Notes: generated by a model from the letters alone, not told the origin. 64,000 nt of DNA from Corynebacterium mycetoides (GCF_900103625.1 NZ_LT629700.1:1984001-2048000); one strand, 5' to 3'. Positions 9,296 through 18,075 are shown, counted from the stretch's first letter. Numbers and translations: made by a program.

Positions 9296-9327
9296 AGCCG
9301 CTCCGACCGTATGGTTGGGGCGGCTTT
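9296..9327 (+). terminator. Terminator after rpsI
   Basis: A 13-bp stem containing two G-U pairs (9296-9308 with 9313-9325) with a 4-nt loop is followed by a short T-run, 21 nt after the rpsI stop. Confidence 0.8.
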
Positions 9328-9370
9328 CGGCGTTTCCGGCGGGCTGGCGAGACAAACGTAACCAGTCGTG

Positions 9371-9376
9371 CATAAT
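9371..9376 (+). promoter_or_regulatory. glmM -10 element, leaderless start
   Basis: CATAAT ends 7 nt before the glmM ATG, so transcription should begin at or next to the start codon. No ribosome-binding site precedes the ATG, which fits leaderless translation. Confidence 0.6.
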
Positions 9377-9383
9377 TGGATAA

Positions 9384-10727
9384 ATGACTCGACTGTTTGG
9401 AACTGACGGTGTCCGCGGCCTAGCCAACGAGGTGCTGACGGCGTCACTAGCCCTGCGGCTGGGTGCCGCTGCGGCGCTCGTGCTGACGGAGCACCGCAGC
9501 TCCGGCAAGCGTCGCCCCACCGCCATCATCGGACGCGACCCGCGCGTCTCGGGTGAAATGCTCGCCGCCGCGATGGCGGCCGGGATGGCGTCGAAAGGCG
9601 TCAATGTGTTGCGCGTTGGGGTCATCCCGACGCCCGGGCTCGCTTTCCTCACCGACGATTACGGGGCAGATATAGGCGTGATGATCTCGGCGTCGCACAA
9701 CCCCATGCCGGACAACGGCATCAAGTTCTTCTCCGCGGGCGGGCGCAAGCTGCCGGACGAGGTGGAGGACCGCATTGAGGAGGCCATGGCGCGTCTCGAC
9801 GACACCGGGCCCACCGGCACCGGAATCGGGCGCGTCATCGAGGAAGCCCCCGACGCGCAGGAGCGCTACCTCGCCCACCTCAAACGAGCGGTGTCGACGG
9901 ACCTTTCCGGTATCAAGGTCGTGGTGGACTGCGCCAACGGCGCCGCGTTCGAGGTCGCCCCGAAGGCGTACGCCGCAGCCGGTGCTGACGTCACCGCCAT
10001 CTTCAACGCGCCCGATGCCTTCAACATCAACGACGGCTCCGGATCCACCCACATGGAGCAGATTCAGCAGGCGGTTGTCAGCCACGGCGCGGACCTCGGG
10101 TTGGCGCACGACGGCGACGCGGACCGCTGCCTCGCCGTCGACGCGAAGGGCAACATCGTCGACGGCGACCAGATCATGGCGATTCTGGCCACGACGATGC
10201 GTGACAAGAACATCCTGCAGGAGAACACCCTGGTAGCCACGGTCATGAGCAACCTCGGGCTGAAACTGGCGATGCAGCGCGAAGGCATCACCATGAAAGA
10301 GACGAAGGTGGGGGACCGCTACGTTCTCGAGGAGCTCGGCCGCGGCGGGTACTCCCTCGGAGGCGAACAGTCGGGCCACATCGTCGTCCCCGCGCACGCC
10401 ACGACTGGCGACGGCACGTTGTCCGGCCTCCTTCTCATGGCTCGCATGGCGGAGACGGGCAAGACCTTGGAGGAGCTGGCGAGCGTGATGACAGCCCTGC
10501 CTCAGGTCCTCATCAACGTGCCCGTGGCCGACAAATCCCGTGTCGCCGACGACCCCGCGGTGAAAACAGCCGTGGAGGAGGCTGAGGCGGAGCTCGGGGA
10601 GGCGGGCCGCGTCCTGCTGCGTCCGTCGGGGACGGAGGAAATCTTCCGCGTCATGGTGGAGGCCTCGGAGGAGGAGCACGCCCGCCGCATCGCGGGCAGG
10701 CTGGCGGCTGTGGTCTCAGCTGTCTGA
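9384..10727 (+). CDS. glmM: Phosphoglucosamine mutase
   Basis: GlmM converts glucosamine-6-phosphate to glucosamine-1-phosphate, the second step towards UDP-GlcNAc for peptidoglycan. It is a full-length 447-residue alpha-D-phosphohexomutase. The N-terminus is [12 protein letters not shown]. The phosphorylated catalytic serine is Ser104 in [12 protein letters not shown]. The Mg-binding loop is DGDADRC, the sugar-binding loop is GGEQSGH and the phosphate-binding loop is [12 protein letters not shown]. glmS, which makes its substrate, lies 3.2 kb downstream. The gene has its own leaderless promoter after the rpsI terminator. Confidence 0.97.
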   Translation: MTRLFGTDGVRGLANEVLTASLALRLGAAAALVLTEHRSSGKRRPTAIIGRDPRVSGEMLAAAMAAGMASKGVNVLRVGVIPTPGLAFLTDDYGADIGVMISASHNPMPDNGIKFFSAGGRKLPDEVEDRIEEAMARLDDTGPTGTGIGRVIEEAPDAQERYLAHLKRAVSTDLSGIKVVVDCANGAAFEVAPKAYAAAGADVTAIFNAPDAFNINDGSGSTHMEQIQQAVVSHGADLGLAHDGDADRCLAVDAKGNIVDGDQIMAILATTMRDKNILQENTLVATVMSNLGLKLAMQREGITMKETKVGDRYVLEELGRGGYSLGGEQSGHIVVPAHATTGDGTLSGLLLMARMAETGKTLEELASVMTALPQVLINVPVADKSRVADDPAVKTAVEEAEAELGEAGRVLLRPSGTEEIFRVMVEASEEEHARRIAGRLAAVVSAV

Positions 10728-10872
10728 CGCCGTCGGCGGCGGGTCTATAGAGGCGCTGTGAAAAGAATTGCTGCGCGAGGGAACCGGGCGCGGCTTTTCG
10801 GAGTCTAAATAGGGTGCAACTGTTGATCAGGCGCGCCCTGCCAAGGGCCGCGCGGGGGAATGGGGGACACCC

Positions 10873-11181
10873 GTGGGACATCCGCTGCAGGTTGATCCGG
10901 CTGCCGTGAGGGAAGAACTGGCGGCCGCCATAAAGCAATACGAAGAAGTCATTTCAGAGCTCAGATCCGCACCGCCGGTCTTTCCGGCGGATGCTGTCGG
11001 TGTGGGCTTCGCAGACTCGGGCCGAGCGCTGGCAGAGGCCTTGGACGGAATGCAGAGCCTCAACGTGAAGTTCCTGGAGAACCGCGTCGAGGGGTGGCGC
11101 CAAGTGATGAGGTTGATGGACTCCGTCGAGGACACAGACGGCGTCAACGCCACGGATGTGGGGTCGATGTGGCAGTCGTAA
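10873..11181 (+). CDS. Conserved helical protein, positional match to Rv3440c; possible ESX-type partner
   Basis: I do not recognise a functional family. The 102 residues look all-helical: one helix (about 9-34, PAAVREELAAAIKQYEEVISEL), a turn around residues 45-52, and a second helix (about 53-85). This is the general shape of WXG100 proteins, but no Trp-x-Gly sits at the turn. The GTG start follows TGGGGGACAC, resembling the leaders of eccC and esxU. Size, location just after glmM and the neighbour downstream match Rv3440c of M. tuberculosis as I recall it. The next gene overlaps by 13 nt, so the two are coupled. An ESX role is inference. Confidence 0.72.
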   Translation: MGHPLQVDPAAVREELAAAIKQYEEVISELRSAPPVFPADAVGVGFADSGRALAEALDGMQSLNVKFLENRVEGWRQVMRLMDSVEDTDGVNATDVGSMWQS

Positions 11182-12641
11182 CCGCTAACGTCGATTCCCT
11201 TGCCGCGCAGGCCGCGGCGGTGCCCGGGTCGGACCCGGCGACGCTCCAGCGCATCATGTCGCTCGCCAAAGACATCAACGCCGCGTACAGCCGGACGGAC
11301 GGCATGAACATGACGGCAGTGACCACGGGAGCCGGCAAGCTCTTGGGGTCCGGGGGGCGCTCGCGCGGCGGCATCGGTGGATTCATCTACAAATTCTTGG
11401 TTGACATCGCGAGCAAGATCGGATCAGACGGGGCGTTCCGGTGGTTTCAGAGCATCGGCGTGTCCGACGACGAAGAGCAGCGCGAATCGGCAGAAACTCG
11501 GCAACGGGACAACGCGCTGAAACTTCACGAGGAGGTGGAGGCGGCGTGCAGGTCCATCGAAGAGATCGACGCCACAGCAAACACCGCCATCGGAGGTTTG
11601 ATGGAGACAATCTCCATGCTTCTCGGAATCGTACGACTCCACCCGGCCGGGCGAGCCGCAGCGCTCATCATGCCGCTCGTCGCCAACGGTTTCGAGCAGG
11701 TTTACGGCATCGTTGAGGACCGCAATCAGCAGCTCGAGGCGTGCCTGAACGCGGTGGCGGAGTCCGGCCGCGCCATGCAGGAGCACCAGCCTGCCCCACC
11801 GTGCGAGTGGACGTGCCCACCCGCCTCCGAAACTCCGTGTTCGGATGCGCCCGCGCCACAACAGCCGGGCGACGCACCCGCCCCACCCGCGCAGGGCGGA
11901 GCGGTCGCGGCGAGCAGTGAGGACGAGTGCGATGAAAAACCCACGCCGGCCGCGCAGCATGCGCAGCCCACACAGCCGGCACAGTGTGCGCCGCCTGCAC
12001 CGAGTGAGCCGCCCGCGGAAAAATGCATCGAACGGTTGGTTCCGGCCCCGCCGCTCGACCGCATGCCCACGCACGCGGCTTCCGCCGTCACGGAGTCTCC
12101 CACGAACATTGCGTTCAACTTCCACATCGATTCAGATGCCACCTGGCAAGCTTCATCAGCGTGTGCACCGACGTGCGACGACGCCGCCCAGTTCGCGCCG
12201 CCGAAGCAAGACTTCTCGGTGTGCCACATCGGGGTGCTCGCCCAGATCGGGGTAAGCATCACGCTGGAATGCCTCGACTACCTCGCCGAATGCATCTCCC
12301 AGTCCGCGGAATGCCCCGGCGAGGACTGCAGTGTGCACGAGGAGACGCCACCTCCGGCGCCTGAGCCTCCTGCACCGGAGCCTCCTGCACCGGAGCCTCC
12401 TGCACCTGAGCCTCCTGCACCCGAGCCTCCGGTCACTGAGGAAACCCCGAAACCGCCGCCGCCGGACTTGGCCGCGGTGGAGGAGCCACCCGCGCCCGCG
12501 GAGAAACTGCGCGCGTTGGGTCTTGAGCCACAGGCTGCGCCGCCCGAACCGGAACCTGCACCCGCACCGGAACCGCCGCCCGCACCGGAACCGCCACCCA
12601 GCGGTGACACCCCGAAAATGAGAAAGACAGGTGAGTGGTAA
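11169..12641 (+). CDS. Large Ala/Pro- and Cys-rich protein, positional match to Rv3439c
   Basis: The function is unknown. The product has about 490 residues from the GTG at 11169. Residues 1-215 are helical, with a Gly/Arg-rich loop and a hydrophobic stretch (GLMETISMLLGIVRL) followed by a second one (AAALIMPLVANGF). The rest is low-complexity Pro/Ala/Glu-rich, ending in PAPEP repeats. About 15 cysteines are scattered over the chain, most in the second half, which is unusual for a corynebacterial protein and suggests disulfides in an exported protein. No classical signal peptide is present. It sits with the helical gene upstream exactly where Rv3439c (an Ala/Pro-rich protein) sits in M. tuberculosis. 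I infer a candidate ESX-4 substrate or accessory protein. Confidence 0.65.
   Translation: MAVVTANVDSLAAQAAAVPGSDPATLQRIMSLAKDINAAYSRTDGMNMTAVTTGAGKLLGSGGRSRGGIGGFIYKFLVDIASKIGSDGAFRWFQSIGVSDDEEQRESAETRQRDNALKLHEEVEAACRSIEEIDATANTAIGGLMETISMLLGIVRLHPAGRAAALIMPLVANGFEQVYGIVEDRNQQLEACLNAVAESGRAMQEHQPAPPCEWTCPPASETPCSDAPAPQQPGDAPAPPAQGGAVAASSEDECDEKPTPAAQHAQPTQPAQCAPPAPSEPPAEKCIERLVPAPPLDRMPTHAASAVTESPTNIAFNFHIDSDATWQASSACAPTCDDAAQFAPPKQDFSVCHIGVLAQIGVSITLECLDYLAECISQSAECPGEDCSVHEETPPPAPEPPAPEPPAPEPPAPEPPAPEPPVTEETPKPPPPDLAAVEEPPAPAEKLRALGLEPQAAPPEPEPAPAPEPPPAPEPPPSGDTPKMRKTGEW
12357..12431 (+). repeat. Five 15-bp repeats encoding A-P-E-P-P
   Basis: Five near-identical 15-bp units encode APEPP copies in the Pro-rich tail of the preceding protein. 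They vary only at third positions and keep the frame. Confidence 0.85.
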
Positions 12642-12889
12642 TGGATTTCATCGAGTTCGCTGAGCAGTACAAGCGACGCACCGCTAAACGGATGCTCGAC
12701 TTCGAGGCGGCCATAGCGGAGGCGCACCGGAAGATGGAGCAGGCGGGTCGGCAGCAGGCGATGGTGCGCGAGCTCAACCTGCGCCAAACTCCGCCGAACC
12801 CGCCGCGCGGCACCTACAGGCCCGTGCGGCGCAGCGGCCGGGTGCAGGGGGTGCTGCGCCGTGACGGGCAGGACGAGGCCGACAGGTAG
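12641..12889 (+). CDS. Small basic protein downstream of the Rv3439c-like gene
   Basis: I do not recognise this 82-residue product. It has an amphipathic N-terminal helix (MDFIEFAEQYKRR to about residue 45, rich in Glu, Lys and Arg) and a disordered basic Pro/Arg-rich tail (TPPNPPRGTYRPVRRSGR). The ATG overlaps the TAA of the upstream gene (TAATG), so it belongs to the same three-gene unit; a GTG two codons earlier is possible. Its coupling suggests a chaperone-like or partner role for the large protein, but this is only inferred from context. Confidence 0.6.
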   Translation: MDFIEFAEQYKRRTAKRMLDFEAAIAEAHRKMEQAGRQQAMVRELNLRQTPPNPPRGTYRPVRRSGRVQGVLRRDGQDEADR

Positions 12890-12907
12890 TCGTTCGAGCC
12901 GGCGCGG

Positions 12908-13762
12908 CTAGAAGAACGAGAAGCTGGAGTCGTCGCGGGTCAGTCCTGCCCGCTGCGCGAGGGCGTCGCCGGTCAGCGACTTCACCTTCGGGCCCGACGC
13001 GTCCGGCTCGCTGAAGTCCGAGTACTTCTTCTGCCCGTCGAGCTGGTGGAGGAAGTAACCGACGAGGAGACCGCGCACGGTCGCCTGCACACTGCTGTTC
13101 GGCTGCGCCAAGCCCATGATCCGCTTGACAAAGGAGTCCTCGCTGAAACTTGCCTGGCTTCCCTTGGCGGGGATGCGGTAGACGACGTCTCCGGCCCAGT
13201 TGTAGGCGAGCTTGGCGGGGTTGCCAGGATCGAAAAGCGAATCGGAATCGTCGTCTGCGCCGATGACCATGCTCGGAAGCAGCAGGTTGCGCGCCGCCTG
13301 TGTGGCGGACGGGGCGGTGTTGGCTGGGTACACGGCGGCGACCGCCTTAACCTTCGGGTTGTTCACCGCGGCCAGGGCCGCCGCGCCGCCGCCCATACCG
13401 TGGCCCGCCACTCCGATCTTGCCGGGGGCCACGGTGACGTTTCCATTGCCCAGCCGCACGCCGGCGAGAATCTGCATCGCCGTATCCAGGTCTGCGGCGA
13501 AGCCGGCGTGGTCGGGGTTGAAACCAGACTCGGTGTCCGGAGCTGCGACGACCAATCCCCAGCTGGCGAGGTGGCGCAGGGTGGCGTGGTAATCGCTCAC
13601 GCCCTTCATCCAGTCGTGGCCGAAGGCGATGGCCGGCAGCCCGTTACCTTCGGCGGGGGTGTACACCTTTCCCGGCAAGCCCGTGTAACCGAGGTCGCCC
13701 TCCATCACTCGGTGCGGGCCCCGCTTGGAAAGATCCGACAGCTTCTTCAGATTCGCAGACAC
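12908..13762 (-). CDS. Alpha/beta-hydrolase fold protein with Gly in place of the nucleophile
   Basis: The 284-residue product has the layout of a dienelactone/PET-hydrolase-like alpha/beta hydrolase: an oxyanion segment (AIAFGHDWMKG), a central strand with the nucleophile-elbow sequence, and a cap-less core. The elbow reads AGHGMGG instead of the expected GHSMGG, so the catalytic serine is glycine; the codon is GGT in the given sequence. No signal peptide is obvious. The protein may therefore be a non-catalytic relative or act by another mechanism. It lies opposite in orientation to its neighbours, between the Rv3439c-like genes and glmS, like Rv3438 in M. tuberculosis. The GTG start follows a -10 element by 7 nt. 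Confidence 0.75.
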   Translation of the reverse strand: MSANLKKLSDLSKRGPHRVMEGDLGYTGLPGKVYTPAEGNGLPAIAFGHDWMKGVSDYHATLRHLASWGLVVAAPDTESGFNPDHAGFAADLDTAMQILAGVRLGNGNVTVAPGKIGVAGHGMGGGAAALAAVNNPKVKAVAAVYPANTAPSATQAARNLLLPSMVIGADDDSDSLFDPGNPAKLAYNWAGDVVYRIPAKGSQASFSEDSFVKRIMGLAQPNSSVQATVRGLLVGYFLHQLDGQKKYSDFSEPDASGPKVKSLTGDALAQRAGLTRDDSSFSFF

Positions 13763-13769
13763 GTTGTAC

Positions 13770-13775
13770 AGAATA
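13770..13775 (-). promoter_or_regulatory. -10 element of the hydrolase gene, leaderless
   Basis: On the minus strand TATTCT ends 7 nt before the GTG start. No Shine-Dalgarno sequence lies between them. Confidence 0.5.
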
Positions 13776-13880
13776 CGTTATCTAGTACGCGCGGGGCGCG
13801 GATCGAGCGCGGGCGAGTGGAGGTGGGCGCGGGCGGGAGGCGTCGATAAGCACAATGAGCGACGAATGAGTGCCGTGTAT

Positions 13881-13886
13881 TAGGGT
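13881..13886 (+). promoter_or_regulatory. glmS -10 element, leaderless
   Basis: TAGGGT ends 7 nt before the glmS ATG at 13894, the same spacing as in glmM. No ribosome-binding site is visible in the gap. Confidence 0.5.
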
Positions 13887-13893
13887 TGTGCGC

Positions 13894-15756
13894 ATGTGTG
13901 GAATCGTGGGTTATGTCGGCCAGAAGCAGGCCCTGCCAATCGCCGTTGAGGCGCTCCGCCGGATGGAGTACCGCGGGTACGACTCCGCGGGTGTTGCCGT
14001 CGTGGGCGACGGTGGCATCTCCAGCGCGAAACGCGCAGGCAAGCTCGCCAACCTCGAGGACAAGATCGACGAGATCGGCCCCGACACGCTGGCGGGAACC
14101 ACGGTTATCGGCCACACCCGCTGGGCCACCCACGGCCGGCCGACGGATGAGAACGCGCACCCGCACATCTCCTACGACGGCAAGGTGGCCATCGTCCACA
14201 ACGGCATCATCGAGAACTTCGCCGCGCTGCGCGAGGAGCTGGAGCGCGACGGGATCGAGCTGACCTCGGAGACCGACTCCGAAACCGCAGCCCACCTCCT
14301 CGCCCAGGCCTACAACGACGGGCCGACGGCCGGCGACTTCCGCGCCAGCGCACTGCGTGTCCTCAACCGCCTCGAAGGCGCATTCACGCTGCTATTCGTC
14401 CACGCGGACCACCCCGGCCAGATCATCGCGGCCCGCCGCTCCACCCCGCTGATGGTGGGCGTGGGCGAGGGCGAGATGTTTTTGGGCTCCGACGTCGCGG
14501 CCTTCATCGAACACACCAAGCAGGCTGTTGAGCTGGGGCAGGACTCGGTGGTAATCATCACCGCGGATTCCTACGAGATCCTCAACTTCGACGGATCGAA
14601 GGCCGAGGGCACCCCCTTTAGCATCGACTGGGACCTCGAGGCCGCCGAGAAGGGCGGGTACGACTCCTTCATGATGAAGGAGATCTTCGAGCAGCCCGCG
14701 GCGGTGCGCGACACCCTGGCCGGTCACTGGGCCGAGGGGCGGGTCACGCTCGACGAGAACAACCTCACCGCCACCGAGCTGAAGTCCTTCGACCAGGTCT
14801 TCGTCGTCGCCTGCGGCTCCGCCTACCACTCGGGCCTCGCGGCCAAGTACGCCATCGAGCACTGGGTGCGCATCCCGGTGCAGATCGAGGTGGCCAGCGA
14901 GTTCCGCTACCGCGACCCGGTGCTCGACGAGCGCACGCTCGTGCTGGCGATCTCCCAGTCCGGCGAGACCGCCGACACGTTGGAGGCCGTGCGCCACGCC
15001 AAAACCCAGGGCGCGAAGGTGCTGGCTGTGTGCAACACCAACGGCTCGCAGATCCCGCGTGAGTCCGACGCCGTGCTCTACACGCACGCCGGGCCCGAGA
15101 TCGGGGTGGCGTCGACGAAGGCGTTCTTGGCCCAGGTGGCCGCGAACTACATTGTCGGCCTCGCCCTGGCGCAGGCGAAGGGCACGAAGTACCCGGACGA
15201 GATCGCCGAGATCTGGGCCGAGCTCGAAGCCATCCCAGGCAAGATCGAGGAGGCGCTGAAATCGCGCGACCAGGTCAAGGAGATCTCGGAGACCCTCGGG
15301 GCCGTCAAGACCATGCTTTTCCTCGGCCGCGGGGTGGGCTACCCCATCGCGCTCGAGGGCGCGCTCAAGCTCAAGGAGCTCGCCTACATCCACGCGGAGG
15401 GCTTCCCTGCCGGCGAGCTCAAGCACGGCCCGATCGCGCTGATCGAGGAGGACCTGCCCGTCGTCGTCATCGTCCCCAGCCCCCGCGGCGTGAGCCAGCT
15501 GCACTCCAAGATCGTGTCCAACATCCAGGAGATCCGCGCCCGCGGCGCAAAGACCTTCGTCATCGCGGAGGAGGGCGACACCGCGGTGGAGCCGTACGCG
15601 AACTGGCTCGTGCGCATCCCGCAGACCCCGACGATCATGCAGCCCCTGCTGGCAACCGTCCCGCTGCAGTTCCTCGCCGCGGACATCGCCCGGGAAAACG
15701 GCAACGAGGACATCGACAAGCCTCGCAACCTGGCCAAGTCCGTCACCGTCGAGTAG
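13894..15756 (+). CDS. glmS: Glutamine--fructose-6-phosphate aminotransferase
   Basis: GlmS makes glucosamine-6-phosphate from fructose-6-phosphate and glutamine, the committing step of amino-sugar synthesis. The 620-residue protein begins MCGIVGYVG, with Cys2 as the N-terminal nucleophile after Met removal, which fixes the start at 13894 rather than further upstream. The glutaminase domain shows GYDSAG, HTRWATHG and HNGIIEN. Two SIS domains follow (VACGSAYHSGL with the SQSGETADT phosphosugar motif, and GRGVGYPIALEGALKLKE). It ends in the characteristic KPRNLAKSVTVE. The gene works with glmM and has its own leaderless promoter. Confidence 0.98.
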   Translation: MCGIVGYVGQKQALPIAVEALRRMEYRGYDSAGVAVVGDGGISSAKRAGKLANLEDKIDEIGPDTLAGTTVIGHTRWATHGRPTDENAHPHISYDGKVAIVHNGIIENFAALREELERDGIELTSETDSETAAHLLAQAYNDGPTAGDFRASALRVLNRLEGAFTLLFVHADHPGQIIAARRSTPLMVGVGEGEMFLGSDVAAFIEHTKQAVELGQDSVVIITADSYEILNFDGSKAEGTPFSIDWDLEAAEKGGYDSFMMKEIFEQPAAVRDTLAGHWAEGRVTLDENNLTATELKSFDQVFVVACGSAYHSGLAAKYAIEHWVRIPVQIEVASEFRYRDPVLDERTLVLAISQSGETADTLEAVRHAKTQGAKVLAVCNTNGSQIPRESDAVLYTHAGPEIGVASTKAFLAQVAANYIVGLALAQAKGTKYPDEIAEIWAELEAIPGKIEEALKSRDQVKEISETLGAVKTMLFLGRGVGYPIALEGALKLKELAYIHAEGFPAGELKHGPIALIEEDLPVVVIVPSPRGVSQLHSKIVSNIQEIRARGAKTFVIAEEGDTAVEPYANWLVRIPQTPTIMQPLLATVPLQFLAADIARENGNEDIDKPRNLAKSVTVE

Positions 15757-15775
15757 CCGCGGACACTTATAGCGG

Positions 15776-16447
15776 ATGCTCGGCGCACTCTCCCTCGCCT
15801 TTGTCGACTCCATCAACCTGCTGCTCATCGGGGTGATCGTCGCGGTGGGCATCGTGGCGCCGGTAGCAAGCCGATCGAGCGGGAGCCAGTACGCGAGGAT
15901 CACCTCGCTGCTCATCGCGGGGGATTGGCTGGGGGTGTTGAGCCTCGCGCTGGTGATGCTCGTGGTCTTCGACGGGCTTGGCCCCGTGGTCCAGCGGTTC
16001 GTCGAGGGCCCGGTGTTCGGCATCGTGCTTATCGCCACCGGCGTGGTCACGGGACTGCTCGCTCTGCGCGGCGGGGACAACTCCGCGCTTGTGGAGCGTG
16101 TGATGGGCCCCGTGCGCACGCCCGGCCCGATGACCGTGGTCACCGGATTCGTGCTGGGCGTCGTCCAGTCGGCCACCTCCGTGCCCTTCTACGGCGGCCT
16201 CGCGCTGCTGTCGGCGTCGGGGATCGACCCCGCGGTGCGCTACAGCGCGCTGGCGCTCTACGCCACCGTGGCTCTGAGCCTGCCCACCGCCTGCGCACTG
16301 TTGATCGGGTGGTTGCGCCGGCACCCGGACAGCGCGGCGGGGCGCGCGTTTTCCTGGGCCCGCGTCCACCCGGACGTTGTCACGCTGGCGGCGACGTGGG
16401 CGGTCGCGGTGCTGCTGGTCGTGCTGGGCGCCGTTCACCTCTTCTAA
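15776..16447 (+). CDS. Polytopic membrane protein of unknown function
   Basis: The 223-residue protein has about six hydrophobic segments, beginning directly at the N-terminus (SLAFVDSINLLLIGVIVAVGIV) and ending in a hydrophobic helix. The Asp-Ser-Ile-Asn near residue 10 and the internal GFVLGVVQSATSVPFYGG loop recall the GAP/Sap-like and LysE-like membrane families, but the match is too loose to name a substrate. It starts 19 nt after the glmS stop and probably shares its transcript. It lies between amino-sugar synthesis and alanine racemase. Confidence 0.65.
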   Translation: MLGALSLAFVDSINLLLIGVIVAVGIVAPVASRSSGSQYARITSLLIAGDWLGVLSLALVMLVVFDGLGPVVQRFVEGPVFGIVLIATGVVTGLLALRGGDNSALVERVMGPVRTPGPMTVVTGFVLGVVQSATSVPFYGGLALLSASGIDPAVRYSALALYATVALSLPTACALLIGWLRRHPDSAAGRAFSWARVHPDVVTLAATWAVAVLLVVLGAVHLF

Positions 16448-16467
16448 GTTCGCGCGCGCCCATGGTG

Positions 16468-16473
16468 CACAAT
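16468..16473 (+). promoter_or_regulatory. alr -10 element, leaderless
   Basis: CACAAT ends 7 nt before the ATG at 16481. This supports 16481 rather than the ATG at 16472 as the start. Confidence 0.4.
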
Positions 16474-16480
16474 GGTGCCC

Positions 16481-17572
16481 ATGGATTTGCTCACCGCGCG
16501 GGTCGACGTCGACGCCATCACGCACAACACCGGCGTGCTCAAGCGCCTCGCGGGCGAGGCGCGGCTGATGTGCGTGGTCAAGGCCGACGCCTACAACCAC
16601 GGGGTGCGCCGCGTCGTGCCGGCGATGGAGCGCGGCGGTGCGGACGCGTTCGGCGTCGCCACGCTCGGCGAGGCCGCGCTCGTGCGCGAGCTGACCTCGA
16701 AGCCGGTTCTCGCCTGGCTGTGGGTGCCGGGCCAGGACATCCCCGCCGGCGTCGAGCTCGGCGTGCCCACCCTCGAGCACCTCCGCTGGCTTATCGACGC
16801 CCACGTCACCGCACCCCTACACATCAAGGTGGACACCGGCATGCACCGGTCCGGGCTCGTGGAATCCGACTGGGAGGAGGCCTTCGCGCTGGCCGCGCGG
16901 GCGGGCCTGAATGTGGTGGGCGTGATGAGCCACCTCGCCGTGGCGGACGAGGTTGGTAACCCGTACACGGACCTGCAGGCGGCCGCGTTCGAGCGCGCGG
17001 TGCGCCTCGCTCGCGCCCACGGCCTGCGCGCGGACGTCAACCATCTGGCCAACACGCCCGCACTCTTGACCCGGCCGGAGCTGAAGTTCGACCAGGTGCG
17101 CGCGGGCCTGGGCCTCTACGGCCTCGAACCGATCGCGGGGTCCGACAACGACCTGCGCCCCGCGCTGACCTGGGTGGCCCGCGTGGTGGCGGTCAAGCCG
17201 TTGTCCGCCGGCGAGGCCGTGAGCTACGGGCTGACCTGGAGCGCGCCCGCAAACGGCTGGTTCGCGGTCGTGGCGGCGGGCTACGCCGACGGCGTCTCGC
17301 GCGCCTGGCAGGGCACGTTCGAGGTCACCATCGGCGGCGTGCGGTACCCGCAGGTGGGCCGGGTGTGCATGGACCAGTTCATCGTCTGGCTCGGCGAGTC
17401 GGAGCCCGACGCCGCCTCTGGGGTGGCGGTGGGGGACGAGGCCGTCATTTTCGGTGCCGGGGGAGTCAGCGCGACGGAGCTGGCGGACAAGGTGGGCACC
17501 ATCAACTACGAGATCATCTGCGCGCCGCGGGGCCGCACGGTGCGCAGCTACGTCGGAGGAGGAGACGCATGA
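16481..17572 (+). CDS. alr: Alanine racemase
   Basis: This PLP enzyme interconverts L- and D-alanine for peptidoglycan stems. The 363-residue product has the PLP-binding lysine Lys34 in VVKADAYNHG. It also has the substrate-side GYADG motif carrying the catalytic Tyr and the CMDQ segment of the C-terminal beta domain. The N-terminus MDLLTARVDVDAITHN fits the family, and the -10 spacing agrees with this start. The TGA overlaps the ATG of tsaE (ATGA), the usual alr-tsaE coupling in Actinobacteria. Confidence 0.97.
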   Translation: MDLLTARVDVDAITHNTGVLKRLAGEARLMCVVKADAYNHGVRRVVPAMERGGADAFGVATLGEAALVRELTSKPVLAWLWVPGQDIPAGVELGVPTLEHLRWLIDAHVTAPLHIKVDTGMHRSGLVESDWEEAFALAARAGLNVVGVMSHLAVADEVGNPYTDLQAAAFERAVRLARAHGLRADVNHLANTPALLTRPELKFDQVRAGLGLYGLEPIAGSDNDLRPALTWVARVVAVKPLSAGEAVSYGLTWSAPANGWFAVVAAGYADGVSRAWQGTFEVTIGGVRYPQVGRVCMDQFIVWLGESEPDAASGVAVGDEAVIFGAGGVSATELADKVGTINYEIICAPRGRTVRSYVGGGDA

Positions 17573-18075
17573 CACCGGACTTTCCCGCCCGGGGAACCCG
17601 CCAGTGCGACTCGGCGGCGGAGACGGCGCAGCTCGGGAGGGAGCTGGGTGCGGCGCTAGAGGCCGGCGACGTCGTCATCCTCGACGGCCCGCTGGGCGCG
17701 GGCAAGACCACGTTCACCCAAGGCATCGCGGCCGGCATGGGAGTGTCGGGGCGGGTGACCAGCCCGACGTTCGTCATCGCGCGCGAGCACAGGTCCCCCG
17801 CCGGCGGGCCGGCCCTGGTTCACGTCGACGCCTACCGGCTGATCGGTGAGGGATCCTCCGGCGACCCCCTCGGGGAGCTCGACGCGCTCGACCTGGACAC
17901 GGAGCTGGCCAGCGCCGTCGTTGTGGCGGAGTGGGGCGGCGGGCTGGTCGAGCAGATTGCCAGCCGCTTCCTGCTCGTGACCATCGACCGCGAGACGCTG
18001 GTGCGCGCGGACCCCGACTCCGAGGGGCGGATCATCTCCTGGGAGATCAAATCGCCCGTCGAGGCCGGGATGTAG
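17569..18075 (+). CDS. tsaE: tRNA t6A biosynthesis ATPase TsaE
   Basis: TsaE is the P-loop ATPase that assists TsaB-TsaD in adding threonylcarbamoyl to adenosine 37 of ANN-decoding tRNAs. The 168 residues contain Walker A GPLGAGKTTF near residue 45, the switch-like SPTFVIAREH and the HVDAYRL motif, all typical of the family. The start ATG overlaps the alr stop. tsaB and tsaD follow within 2.2 kb, so the t6A genes are clustered here. Confidence 0.95.
   Translation: MTPDFPARGTRQCDSAAETAQLGRELGAALEAGDVVILDGPLGAGKTTFTQGIAAGMGVSGRVTSPTFVIAREHRSPAGGPALVHVDAYRLIGEGSSGDPLGELDALDLDTELASAVVVAEWGGGLVEQIASRFLLVTIDRETLVRADPDSEGRIISWEIKSPVEAGM

Noticed and set aside
12357..12431. Possible CRISPR array from regular 15-bp repeats
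   Set aside because: There are no spacers; the units are contiguous, in frame and encode APEPP.
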